Position numbers and translations under genes: made by a program
Assembly: GCA_026168455.1 (NCBI GenBank)
Contig: CM047427.1
Coordinates: 57,668,249-57,732,248, forward strand
Source of the DNA: Theocolax elegans
Taxonomy: Eukaryota > Arthropoda > Insecta > Hymenoptera > Cerocephalidae
Reading direction: 5' to 3'
DNA: 64,000 nucleotides
Shown here: one piece after another, positions 22,155 through 31,920 of the stretch
Layout: every line of letters starts with the position of its first letter
Numbering within the stretch: position 1 is the stretch's first letter
The notes under the pieces: model-generated
What the model was told of the DNA's origin: nothing
Seen by the model: the letters and a program-made list of their open reading frames with translations, nothing else
Database searches by the model: none

Positions 22155-23782
22155 CAGTTCGTTTTGCTCGGAATATTGATGTATGTCTATTTCTCAAAAT
22201 TGATTATTTATAATGGTCACATGTATGTATATATAGTCGAGTTGACTGATTTATAATTATCTTTGACGTTATCTTACAATGTAGTAAAATTGAAACGTAT
22301 ACATCGTTTTTATGAAGGTATTTAATTTTATTTTGTGCTGTAAAGTGTGTGGTTGAAGTTTTGTTCATTTATATATTATTCTTATGTAAATTCTGTTTTT
22401 TGTTTTTTTTTTGTTAATAAACAGTGCCTGAAGAGATACGCAAACCAGTGGACGAAACGTTGCACGATATTTTAAATTGAGAATAAAAATTTTTTATTCC
22501 TGGTTTAACTTGGATTGACCCTCAAAGATCGACATTTCCTTCTTTTCTTAATACTTTATAAATTAATATAGAAATTTTGTCGGTCTTGCTGAGCTAACGT
22601 CTAACGACTCTAAGAACTCCAAGTTGCTCGCTCAAAAAGGCACGACAATTCGCCGCGTATCAATCCCGAGGACAACATTATGAAGGCCACAAGCTGCCAG
22701 ACATTAACCAAAAGGAGAAAGAAGAAGCAAATAAAATACTAAGTTATAAAATTGAAAATATATTAAATATGAAAGAAAGAAATTTTAAATCTATGTGTTT
22801 CGTCTTAGGACCGTCCGCCAGAACTCATTAGTGGGGCGCAGACAGTCCCTGCCACAGACATACAAGACAATATTATGGGATCAAAATAATGATAAACTTA
22901 AATTTCGGTATTGTAAGAATACGTATTATATAACGTAATTTTTTAACATATATTTTATGGTTCAAATTTTATCTATTTATAGTTTTTTTTATACAAGGTT
23001 AAGTGATATGAAATGCAATGGAGGAAAAGAGGAAATATTAAAACACATACAATAGAGCCGTTAAATATTAATTTATTTGGCTCGAAAGGGGAAAAGCCTC
23101 GCGGCATAAAAACCTTTTGAATTACAAACTGTTAATCAAAATTAGATATATTAAGTGAAGGTACGAGTTATGTGTATGTATGTGTGTGAATAATTTAAGT
23201 GTTCAATCGATCTAGGGATCGATTGTGTGAATTCAAATTAGGAGGCTAGCTCGACTCCGTGAACCGGCCACGTGTTACCGATAGCTTAAAACGTGAATAG
23301 GAGAAGATTGGCTCCAATCCTTATGATTGGCGAGGACACGCAATCAATAATGTGATGATCAATCACACTAGTAATTAATGCAGTAAGACTGATTCAGCAG
23401 GAGATTACGATGGAGATCTCTATTCGCGTTTTCTATTAAACTTTTTTTTGAATGAATATCAAATAACGATGACTTCATTAGGAGTTAAAAGTTGTTGATT
23501 GTAGTAGGAGACGGTACCCCTATTTAGGAATGTTTATCATAGACTCGTAGGTCTAATCAGTTCCCTCTCTGCTAAGATCATATGGATATGCAGGTTGGCT
23601 TATGGTAGTGTTAATATATCGATGAAGTCAGAGGGTACTGTCGAGTCGCGTTTTCTCTCAGAACCTAGACTTTTCATTTAATTTTAACAATAATTATTAA
23701 TATAATAAGTTAGATAATATAGATAATAATAATTATTAGAAAATAATTTAGAGCCATTAGTAAAACTAATAATCGCTCTGAA

Positions 23783-24321
23783 ATGGCATTGACGGAATGT
23801 CAAAAATTAGTTGTAAAAGGACTTGGAACTCATGCTGGAGCAGCATCGATGTTAAACGATGTACATATTTTTCAATTTAATGAAAGTCTTAAATCTAGTT
23901 CATTATTTGAAATGCAATCAACGCTTTACTGCAAAAACCACATAACATTTATCCAATTGATATTAATAGTAAATATTCACAATTATTATTTTCTGGTAAT
24001 TCTAATAGTGGTCTCTGGATTTGCATGTATTACAAAGATAATATTATAAATATTTGATAGTTTAAATATTAAATACCTTCAGAATGAGTCTAAAATTTTT
24101 ATCAATAGATTATTTTCAAATAATTTCGAGATAAATATTTCGTATCGGCTCAATTATAAATAGAATTCATACGATTGTGGTGTTCTTGCAATAGCTTTTG
24201 CTGTTACGATACTTATACAATATATATTCCTGCAATCTATTTTGCACATCAATTCTCGTAAAACAACAAATGTTAATTTTTCGGTAATAGGTCCACCAAA
24301 AAAATCTATACCACCGATTTA
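23783..24321 (+). pseudogene. Ulp1/C48-like cysteine protease relic, copy 1
   Basis: The frame starts MALTECQKLV, with LNDVHIFQFNE and FEMQSTLL, as in the N-terminal part of Ulp1-like peptidase domains found in many transposon-linked animal proteins. After a frameshift (a T-run near 23927) and another near 24053, it continues with FDSLNIKYL, the usual (Y/F)DSLN box holding the catalytic Asp. A TAG at about 24161 precedes YDCGVLAIAFAV, the catalytic Cys box. The His normally preceding WIC(M/V)YY is Leu here (SGLWICMYY). It is probably a transposon-derived gene fragment, clearly inactive. Confidence 0.65.
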
Positions 24322-25640
24322 ATTTAAATATTTTATTTCAATGTGCTTTGCACATGTCAAAGTAATAGTTACCGAACCCTTAGCGAACACCTACTTCCTC
24401 GCACAAGCTATACGAGTCCCTAATATAAGCCTACCTACCCATGTACCCCTATAACTACTTACCCGCACAGTAAACAATCCTACCTACCCTCACAGACTAG
24501 AAACCCAATCCCAAGCTCAGCACACATAAACAGCCGAAGCGCTAGGGTGGTCCTGGCGTTGAAGGCCCTGGGCGAGCTCGGTCAGCATCAGACAGGCTTC
24601 TCCGGGTCTGACACCGCCAAGAAGACGTATCAAGGGAGGCTATTAATAAATAAGCCTCGAGGACCCTCCTTAGCTCTACAGAACAGCCGTCAAGGCGAAG
24701 AGGCAGTATCCAGGCGGTAAGCTGTGGAGCCTCCAGCGCCAACCAGTATGCAGCTGTAAAAGAGCAACTCAATTAGTAAAAATACGCATTAAGAGGACGA
24801 GGAGCAAGGAAGGGACATATAGCTGTATGTAGAGGACAAAGATCAAGAAAATACATGTACAGCTGTAATGTAAACACTACAGCTGTACAAGGAACAGTAT
24901 AGGACAGAATGAGGTTAGCTTGCTATAAATAAAGAATGTTGTACAGCAGGACCTCTTAAAATATCAAATACATGAATAACCTGGAGCTGTATGGACAAGA
25001 TAATATAGAATGAGTTAATGGTTACCTGAAAGGAAGTTATAACCGCATCGTCGACGTAAACAGCACCGGGTCACCATACACCATACAGCAGACTTGCGCC
25101 ACTACAGCCGAATATAGCGGTAATCGACTAGTGCGCTCGATGCGAGATCGATGTACCGCGTGCAAAGTAAGTACTGCGCAAGCGCATGGTACAATCTCGG
25201 CTCTCGAGAACGCCGAGAGCGAGAGCTCTATGGTCGGTCGACTTGACGGCATCAAAGATTAGTAAGCGTCCGTTAACACCTTACGAATGAGCGAAGGGAC
25301 TGAGTGCTAGAGAGAAATATCGCCACTAAGGGACGAGCGCCGATTTCCTAGATAAAGGTTTGTGAATATTTACTCTCGCTGCTCAAGGTACCTCCAAGTA
25401 CCAGTATTAGTGTATGCGAGAACCTGATCCCCTTCCTCCCTCTTTCCCTCCCCTACAGGATATATGCGGAAATAGGGGCAAGGCAAACAGATAGCCACTA
25501 GAATAGCTAAATTTTCTAGGAGCTGCAGATTGGGGCAGAGAAACAGGACTTTTAGGGACTATTTACAGGATATATACAGGTTTTATGCAGGTGGGTTTTT
25601 AACTTTAAGCGCCATTGTGGCATGATACTTTTTAAGTGCA
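24322..25640. other. Unrecognised sequence between protease relic and tRNA-like unit (copy 2: 26913-28232)
   Basis: GC-richer than its surroundings. ACAGCTGTA and TAGCTGTATG-type words recur at 24820-24990, and the palindrome CTCGGCTCTCGAGAACGCCG sits near 25197. Minus-strand frames of 72-76 codons show no family I know. It could be the body of a SINE or MITE using the adjacent pol III unit, but I see no proof. Confidence 0.35.
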
Positions 25641-25654
25641 GAATAAAAAATGAA

Positions 25655-25727
25655 GCGGGCGTCGGGTCTTAAACCCGAGTCCCTTCGGATCCGAAGGCGT
25701 TCACGCTAGCCACTGCGCTACGCCCGC
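25655..25727 (-). tRNA. tRNA-like pol III unit (pseudo-tRNA or SINE head), copy 1
   Basis: The 73-nt minus-strand sequence folds with a perfect 7-bp acceptor (GCGGGCG/CGCCCGC), a D-arm-like GCGC...GCGT, and a T-arm TCGGG-TTTAAGA-CCCGA. Box A (TAGCGCAGTGGCTAGCG) and box B (GGTTTAAGACC) are good. The anticodon arm is odd: CCTTCGGATCCGAAGG is fully palindromic and allows only a 6-nt loop, with extra bases between the D stem and this arm, so no anticodon can be assigned safely. A T6 run starts 4 nt after the acceptor, a normal pol III terminator. It is either a divergent tRNA gene or a tRNA-derived element. Confidence 0.5.
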
Positions 25728-26372
25728 ACTGGACATAGCGATGCTACTTAAGATACCTATGTACATGCGCCACTTGGCGTGTTGGTAATGCAGACATTTA
25801 TATGACAAGTGGATTGTTCTATAACAATTCCACCTTGTCACAATTTTAAAATTAAGTGTGAATCTATTTTAGAAAAAAATACAATAGAAATTACTTATAG
25901 AACAGCAAAAAATAATAGATCTATATTGTAAAAAAGGAACGAATTATAATGATTCTATTATGTCTATGGAAGTAGATAATGACATCACATATCATTGTGA
26001 GAACATAAAGGATAAAAATAACACATTGTATGCACCAAACACTTTTACTAAAAAAATAGATCAAAAAGTTACATTAATTGAAAAAGTAGAGTAGAGGAAA
26101 TGGTACCCCTATTTAGGAATGTTTATCATAGACTCGTAGGTCTAATCAGTTCCCTCTCTGCTAAGATCATATGGATATGCAGGTTGGCTTATGGTAGTGT
26201 TAATATATCGATGAAGTCAGAGGGTACTGTCGAGTCGCGTTTTCTCTCAGAACCTAGACTTTTCATTTAATTTTAACAATAATTATTAATATAATAAGTT
26301 AGATAATATAGATAATAATAATTACTTAGAAAATAATTTAGAGCCATTAGTAAAACTAATAATCGCTCTGAA

Positions 26373-26912
26373 ATGGCATTGACGGAATGTCAAAAATTAG
26401 TTGTAAAAGGACTTGGAACTCATGCTGGAGCAGCATCGATGTTAAACGATGTACATATTTTTCAATTTAATGAAAGTCTTAAATCTAGTTCATTATTTGA
26501 AATGCAATCAACGCTTTTACTGCAAAAACCACATAACATTTATCCAATTGATATTAATAGTAAATATTCACAATTATTATTTTCTGGTAATTCTAATAGT
26601 GGTCTCTGGATTTGCATGTATTACAAAGATAATATTATAAATATTTGATAGTTTAAATATTAAATACCTTCAGAATGAGTCTAAAATTTTTATCAATAGA
26701 TTATTTTCAAATAATTTCGAGATAAATATTTCGTATCGGCTCAATTATAAATAGAATTCATACGATTGTGGTGTTCTTGCAATAGCTTTTGCTGTTACGA
26801 TACTTATACAATATATATTCCTGCAATCTATTTTGCACATCAATTCTCGTAAAACAACAAATGTTAATTTTTCGGTAATAGGTCCACCAAAAAAATCTAT
26901 ACCACCGATTTA
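26373..26912 (+). pseudogene. Ulp1/C48-like cysteine protease relic, copy 2
   Basis: Duplicate of the relic at 23783. Here the T-run is one base longer, so one frame runs through QSTLLLQKPHNIYPIDI to WICMYYKDN before the stop at 26646-26648. The same downstream shift and TAG precede the DCGV box. The longer open frame suggests this copy shows the better base count at the homopolymer. Confidence 0.65.
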
Positions 26913-28246
26913 ATTTAAATATTTTATTTCAATGTGCTTTGCACATGTCAAAGTAATAGTTACCGAACCCTTAGCGAACACCTACTTCCTCGCACAAGCT
27001 ATACGAGTCCCTAATATAAGCCTACCTACCCATGTACCCCTATAACTACTTACCCGCACAGTAAACAAATCCTACCTACCCTCACAGACTAGAAACCCAA
27101 TCCCAAGCTCAGCACACATAAACAGCCGAAGCGCTAGGGTGGTCCTGGCGTTGAAGGCCCTGGGCGAGCTCGGTCAGCATCAGACAGGCTTCTCCGGGTC
27201 TGACACCGCCAAGAAGACGTATCAAGGGAGGCTATTAATAAATAAGCCTCGAGGACCCTCCTTAGCTCTACAGAACAGCCGTCAAGGCGAAGAGGCAGTA
27301 TCCAGGCGGTAAGCTGTGGAGCCTCCAGCGCCAACCAGTATGCAGCTGTAAAAGAGCAACTCAATTAGTAAAAATACGCATTAAGAGGACGAGGAGCAAG
27401 GAAGAGGACATATAGCTGTATGTAGAGGACAAAGATCAAGAAAATACATGTACAGCTGTATGTAAACACTACAGCTGTACAAGGAACAGTATAGGACAGA
27501 ATGAGGTTAGCTTGCTATAAATAAAGAATGTTGTACAGCAGACCTCTTAAAATATCAAATACATGAATAACCTGGAGCTGTATGGACAAGATAATATAGA
27601 ATGAGTTAATGGTTACCTGAAAGGAAGTTATAACCGCATCGTCGACGTAAACAGCACCGGGTCACCATACACCATACAGCAGACTTGCGCCACTACAGCC
27701 TGAATATAGCGGTAATCGACTAGTGCGCTCGATGCGAGATCGATGTACCGCGTGCAAAGTAAGTACTGCGCAAGCGCATGGTACAATCTCGGCTCTCGAG
27801 AACGCCGAGAGCGAGAGCTCTATGGTCGGTCGACTTGACGGCATCAAAGATTAGTAAGCGTCCGTTAACACCTTACGAATGAGCGAAGGACTGAGTGCTA
27901 GAGAGAAATATCGCCACTAAGGGACGAGCGCCGATTTCCTAGATAAAGGTTTGTGAATATTTACTCTCGCTGCTCAAGGTACCTCCAAGTACCAGTATTA
28001 GTGTATGCGAGAACCTGATCCCCTTCCTCCCTCTTTCCCTCCCCTACAGGATATATGCGGAAATAGGGGCAAGGCAAACAGATAGCCCACTAGAATAGCT
28101 AAATTTTCTAGGAGCTGCAGATTGGGGCAGAGAAACAGGACTTTTAGGGACTATTTACAGGATATATACAGGTTTTATGCAGGTGGGTTTTTAACTTTAA
28201 GCGCCATTGTGGCATGATACTTTTTAAGTGCAGAATAAAAAATGAA

Positions 28247-28319
28247 GCGGGCGTCGGGTCTTAAACCCGAGTCCCTTCGGATCCGAAGGCGTTCACGCTA
28301 GCCACTGCGCTACGCCCGC
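28247..28319 (-). tRNA. tRNA-like pol III unit, copy 2
   Basis: Identical to the unit at 25655-25727, including the acceptor, boxes A and B, palindromic anticodon arm and downstream T-run. It is present because of the 2.6-kb tandem duplication. Confidence 0.5.
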
Positions 28320-28700
28320 ACTGGACATAGCGATGCTACTTAAGATACCTACTGTACATGCGCCACTTGGCGTGTTGGTAATGCAGACATCTTTATATGA
28401 CAAGTGGATTGTTCTATAACAATTCCACCTTGTCACAATTTTAAAATTAAGTGTGAATCTATTTTAGAAAAAAATACAATAGAAATTACTTATAGAACAG
28501 CAAAAAATAATAGATCTATATTGTAAAAAAGGAACGAATTATAATGATTCTATTATGTCTATGGAAGTAGATAATGACATCACATATCATTGTGAGAACA
28601 TAAAGGATAAAAATAACACATTGTATGCACCAAACACTTTTACTAAAAAAAATAGATCAAAAAGTTACATTAATTGAAAAAGTAGAGTAGAGGAAATGGT

Positions 28701-29230
28701 ACAAAAAATAAATAAATTGATGTTAGAGAACAATAATGAACCAAAAGTAGCATATGTAAGAAATAATAATAATGAATCCGATGAATTAGAAATAGAAGTA
28801 CAAAAATTAACAATATGCTGAAAAGAAGTTTAAGTAACGAATTTGGTGACAAAGAGAAAAATAAATAAAGAAAAGAGAACAAAGATTAAACAAAAAAAAA
28901 TAATGAAAATGAATTGAAACAAGAAAGAGACAAAGAAGCATTGCGGAAAAGGATAGCTTACATGAAAAACAAAACAAGTGAATTTTATGACAAAGAACTA
29001 AATAAAATAAAGAAAAGAGAACAATGATTAAACAAAAAAGAATGAATGAATGAAAATGAATTTAATTAAGAAAGGGAAAAAGAAGCGTTGCGGAAAAGAA
29101 TAGCTTTTATGAAAAGCAAAAATAATGAATTGTATGAAAAAGAAAAAAATAAAATAAATAGTATAGACTTGACAAAAGCACAAGTAAGAGAAGAAGTATG
29201 GGATAAAAAACTATACCCAAAACAATATTA
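28701..29230 (+). pseudogene. Lys/Glu-rich coiled-coil coding relic with internal repeat
   Basis: One frame from about 28920 to 29230 reads KEALRKRIAYMKNK ... FYDKELNKIKKRE and then again KEALRKRIAFMKSK ... LYEKEKNKIN, ending VREEVWDKKLYPKQY and a stop. That is a repeat of about 45 residues. Three in-frame stops (after KREQ, after KKE, and before the second KEALRK) break it. Upstream sequence (25950-26100 and 28540-28840) shows decayed frames of similar composition. The composition fits a coiled coil; I do not recognise the family. Confidence 0.45.
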
Positions 29231-30960
29231 ATAATAATAACAATTTCCAGCAAATATTACAAAGAAAATATATCAATATTACGCCGGTAATTATATAGGT
29301 ATAAATCAACTGTAAGTATTAAAAACTTGAAAACTAAATATAACGGTATACTTAACAATATATCTAACATATGTATAATCAAAGAAGCTAATGACAAAAC
29401 AACAGATAAGAAGTTAATATCAAATTTAAAACTTCAAGCTCAATAAAATTTAAACTGTGTTTAATAGTTAGAATAGCAGATACATCTAGCTGGCGTTGCA
29501 TCTTGCGACAAGGCGTATGAGGAAGGTATGAATGAAGGATCGTATGAATTCTAATTTTTAAAAATTTTCAATTTTCAATTTCTAATTTTTCGAATAGCTA
29601 CTCTCCGGGAAATTCCAGCAAACATCGTGGACAAGAACAGAAAAATGCCTAATGTTTTCAATCGTACAATAAGCCGGTTATAAAATTTTCATTTATAAAT
29701 TTAAAGCGAGTTTTTTTCATAAATTATTTTCCATTATTTTCCAAAAAAAAATTAAGATTAACATTTCAGAAACAAAAAGAAAAAATTACGTTACATTCAA
29801 CATCCAGCTGCACCATTTAATTACAACATTAAAGAATTAAATGTTCTTTGAAAAAGTATATGACTTCAAAATATATCTTCAAAAGCACATTATCGACCTA
29901 TGGGTCGGATAACAATATAAATATGTTAGCTAACGCTGAAAGTATAAAAAATATTATTTTACAGGTTGCAAAATTAATGGACACCACTTTCATATATATA
30001 TGGATTTATAGGATAAAATTAAAGTTATTTTAATTTATATCTCAATAACGGTTAGGTCTACGGCAAAACGACTTACCCCAAATGAAATAACGTAAAATAT
30101 AGCATCAGAAATGATTTTTTATCCGATTTTTGTAAGTGTCAAATTTTGAGATAATAAAAGAAAAAAAAACATTAAATTCATCCGAATAAAGAGTAGAGGG
30201 GAAGCGCAGACGACATGGCTGTCTTCTAATGTGCAAAATATTTTATTAAAGTTTTGTGATTAGTGTATTCGGACCGTAAGAAAGCAATTTTCTTAATTTT
30301 TTTTAATGTAATGCAAATCAAATTTGAAAAAACGGACACGGCCAGGTCCTTAGGGTTACTTCAAATAATATGCATGAATTTTGACAAACTTTGTTAAGAA
30401 TTGCATTATGATACATGGGCTGGAAATATTGCTATTTTTACGATTATAATTATAAGTCGATTTCAGACCTAGTTTTACTGGACTATAGCTAAAGTAGAAT
30501 TAAATGGTATGATCAACGAAGGTAGACCTGTAATAGAATGCCGGGGTGTAAGAATATGGAAAAGTGAAGATGTCTTAAACGGTTGTGTGTTCCCCAACAG
30601 TTAGTCGCCACTAGCGGTGCAATAGGAACGTACATCAAGCAATGAATTCCTATGTATACATTATTGAACGAGGTTCTAGTCAACTAACGTCCATAATGTT
30701 TTTTTTAATAATTATTAATAAAACCAACAAAATAAAGATTATATTAGTTGATTTTTTATACCTTCCATTATGCGTATCTAGATAAAATTTATTTATCGAT
30801 ATTGAGGGTCAGTGATTATTAATATCAATATCGATAAAAAAATTTTATCTACATATATATTATATTGTTTACATAGTCGAATAATTAAAAATAATTAGTA
30901 ATAACAAATAATTATTCAACTATAAACTCCCTCGTGGGGCACAATTTAAATATAAGTTCC
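29231..30960. other. AT-rich stretch without recognisable genes
   Basis: No reading frame above about 60 codons looks real. It holds an inverted repeat at 30778-30851 (AGATAAAATTTATTTATCGA with its near complement, 17-nt spacer) that could be a small MITE or cruciform. Nothing else is clear. Confidence 0.5.
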
Positions 30961-30983
30961 AAATTAAAGTGTTGTAGTACTCG

Positions 30984-31062
30984 CGGTAGCCGTGATCGTT
31001 AATGAGCGCACATATATATTATGTGCGAGTGACAGTTTTCGGGTTCGAATCCCTTCATAGTT
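30984..31062 (+). ncRNA. tRNA-like sequence, probably SINE-derived
   Basis: GGTAGCCGTGATCGTTAATG resembles box A of a class II (Ser/Leu-type) tRNA, and GGGTTCGAATCCC (31040-31052) is a perfect box B. Between them GCACATA-TATAT-TATGTGC forms a strong hairpin where an anticodon arm would be. No matching acceptor stem is visible. A T8 run lies at 31090-31097. This may be the head of a tRNA-derived SINE. Confidence 0.35.
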
Positions 31063-31289
31063 TCATACTTATCTTGTCATTTGAAAACGTTTTTTTTACA
31101 TAATCTACATTATATTAAAGTTATCTTTTTGAGCGATTTTGTAAAAACTCACCAATTCTTGCGAAAAATACTTAAATCATATTTATTTTATGATAAATAT
31201 GTGTTACATAAGTTAATGCTTCATATTACTGACAAAAGAATTATTATTATAATTATTAAGTTATATTAAAAAAAAAACGATAAATTATA

Positions 31290-31313
31290 ATGTCCGTCCG
31301 TCCGTCCGTCCGA
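31290..31313. repeat. (GTCC)n microsatellite
   Basis: About five copies of GTCC just before the GA-rich array. Confidence 0.8.
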
Positions 31314-31330
31314 CAAACATCATCTTGGCG

Positions 31331-31505
31331 TGAGAGTGAATGAGAAAGAGCGAAAGAAACAGTGAGAGGAAGAGATAGAGAGACAGATAGGCAGATAGTG
31401 AAAATGAGAGAGAAAGAGAGAGAATGAGAGATACAGAGAGAGAGAGAGAGAGAGAATGAGAAATAGAAAAAGAAAGAGATAATGAGAGAGAGAATGAAAA
31501 ATAGA
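31331..31505. repeat. GA-rich array 1
   Basis: Degenerate GAGA/GAATGAGAGATAGA repeats touching the 3' tail of copy C. The same compound words occur in the arrays at 36495-36913, 40731-40980 and 41330-41465. Confidence 0.9.
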
Positions 31506-31536
31506 GATTGATTGATTGATTGATTGTTCTTTATTT

Positions 31537-31565
31537 GGCTTTATGGGGTAAATACCCCGTAAGCA
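31537..31565 (-). promoter_or_regulatory. 3' terminal stem-loop of copy C
   Basis: On the minus strand GCTT...AAGC form the outer helix and GGGGTA/TACCCC the inner helix with a TT loop, followed by AAATAAAGAAC and (AATC)n. Copies D and E show the same shape with compensating base changes. It is the likely RT recognition element for target-primed reverse transcription. Confidence 0.7.
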
Positions 31566-31920
31566 CTAACAGCATGAAATACAGAAAATATACAGGAAAA
31601 TAAAATAAAATAACAATATGTGTAACATATACAAAAACGTTATCAATACATAGCGATAATTACAAGAGCAGTGACTAGATATAATATAATATAATAGTAG
31701 AATGTAAAATAATTTAGAAAAGTATATGTACAATTAATTAAAGAATAAATAAATACTTAAAACTACACAACAATAAATAAATAAATTAACTTAACTGCTC
31801 TCTGCAGGCATCGCTGAAGTTTAACAATTTTGCTAAAGTTAGTTAAACTATAAAACTTAAGACTTAATAAGCTAGGCGCTGTAACAATTTTAAAAACAAC
31901 TAAGAATATAAGAATGTAAA

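Larger units (their letters stand above)
19722..22549 (+). mobile_element. Penelope-like retroelement, copy 2 (duplicate of copy 1, internally duplicated)
   Basis: The same insertion as copy 1 with the same AATACTTTATAA target duplication (19710-19721 and 22550-22561), because the whole locus was duplicated. Inside it, 20251-21339 is repeated as 21340-22428, so the coding part is present twice. The left inverted arm is at about 19755-20190 and the right arm appears twice. Confidence 0.85.
16092..23456. repeat. Tandem duplication of a 3.1-kb block carrying the Penelope-like element
   Basis: 16092-19226 is repeated at 19227-23456, beginning AATATAATCAAAAAATC in both. Each copy contains the right end of the hAT-like element with its TSD, the Penelope-like insertion and about 900 bp of right flank. 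The second copy is longer because of an internal 1089-bp tandem duplication (20251 matches 21340). The two copies differ mostly in homopolymer lengths. The second copy therefore also contains a solo hAT right end at about 19431. Confidence 0.9.
23513..28700. repeat. Tandem direct duplication, 2589-bp unit
   Basis: 23513-26101 and 26102-28700 are near-identical. The junction at about 26101 joins AGAGGAAATGG to TACCCCTATTTAGG; the right end of the second copy continues GGTACAAAAAATAAA. The shared GGTAC at the breakpoints indicates a microhomology-type event. Each unit carries a decayed protease-like gene, a GC-richer unrecognised stretch, a tRNA-like unit and the start of a Lys-rich relic. Confidence 0.9.

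Noticed and set aside
24542..25255. Minus frames of 76 and 72 codons (also at 27134-27847)
   Set aside because: They are present in both copies only through the tandem duplication; one is truncated by a single indel in copy 2. No recognised motif.
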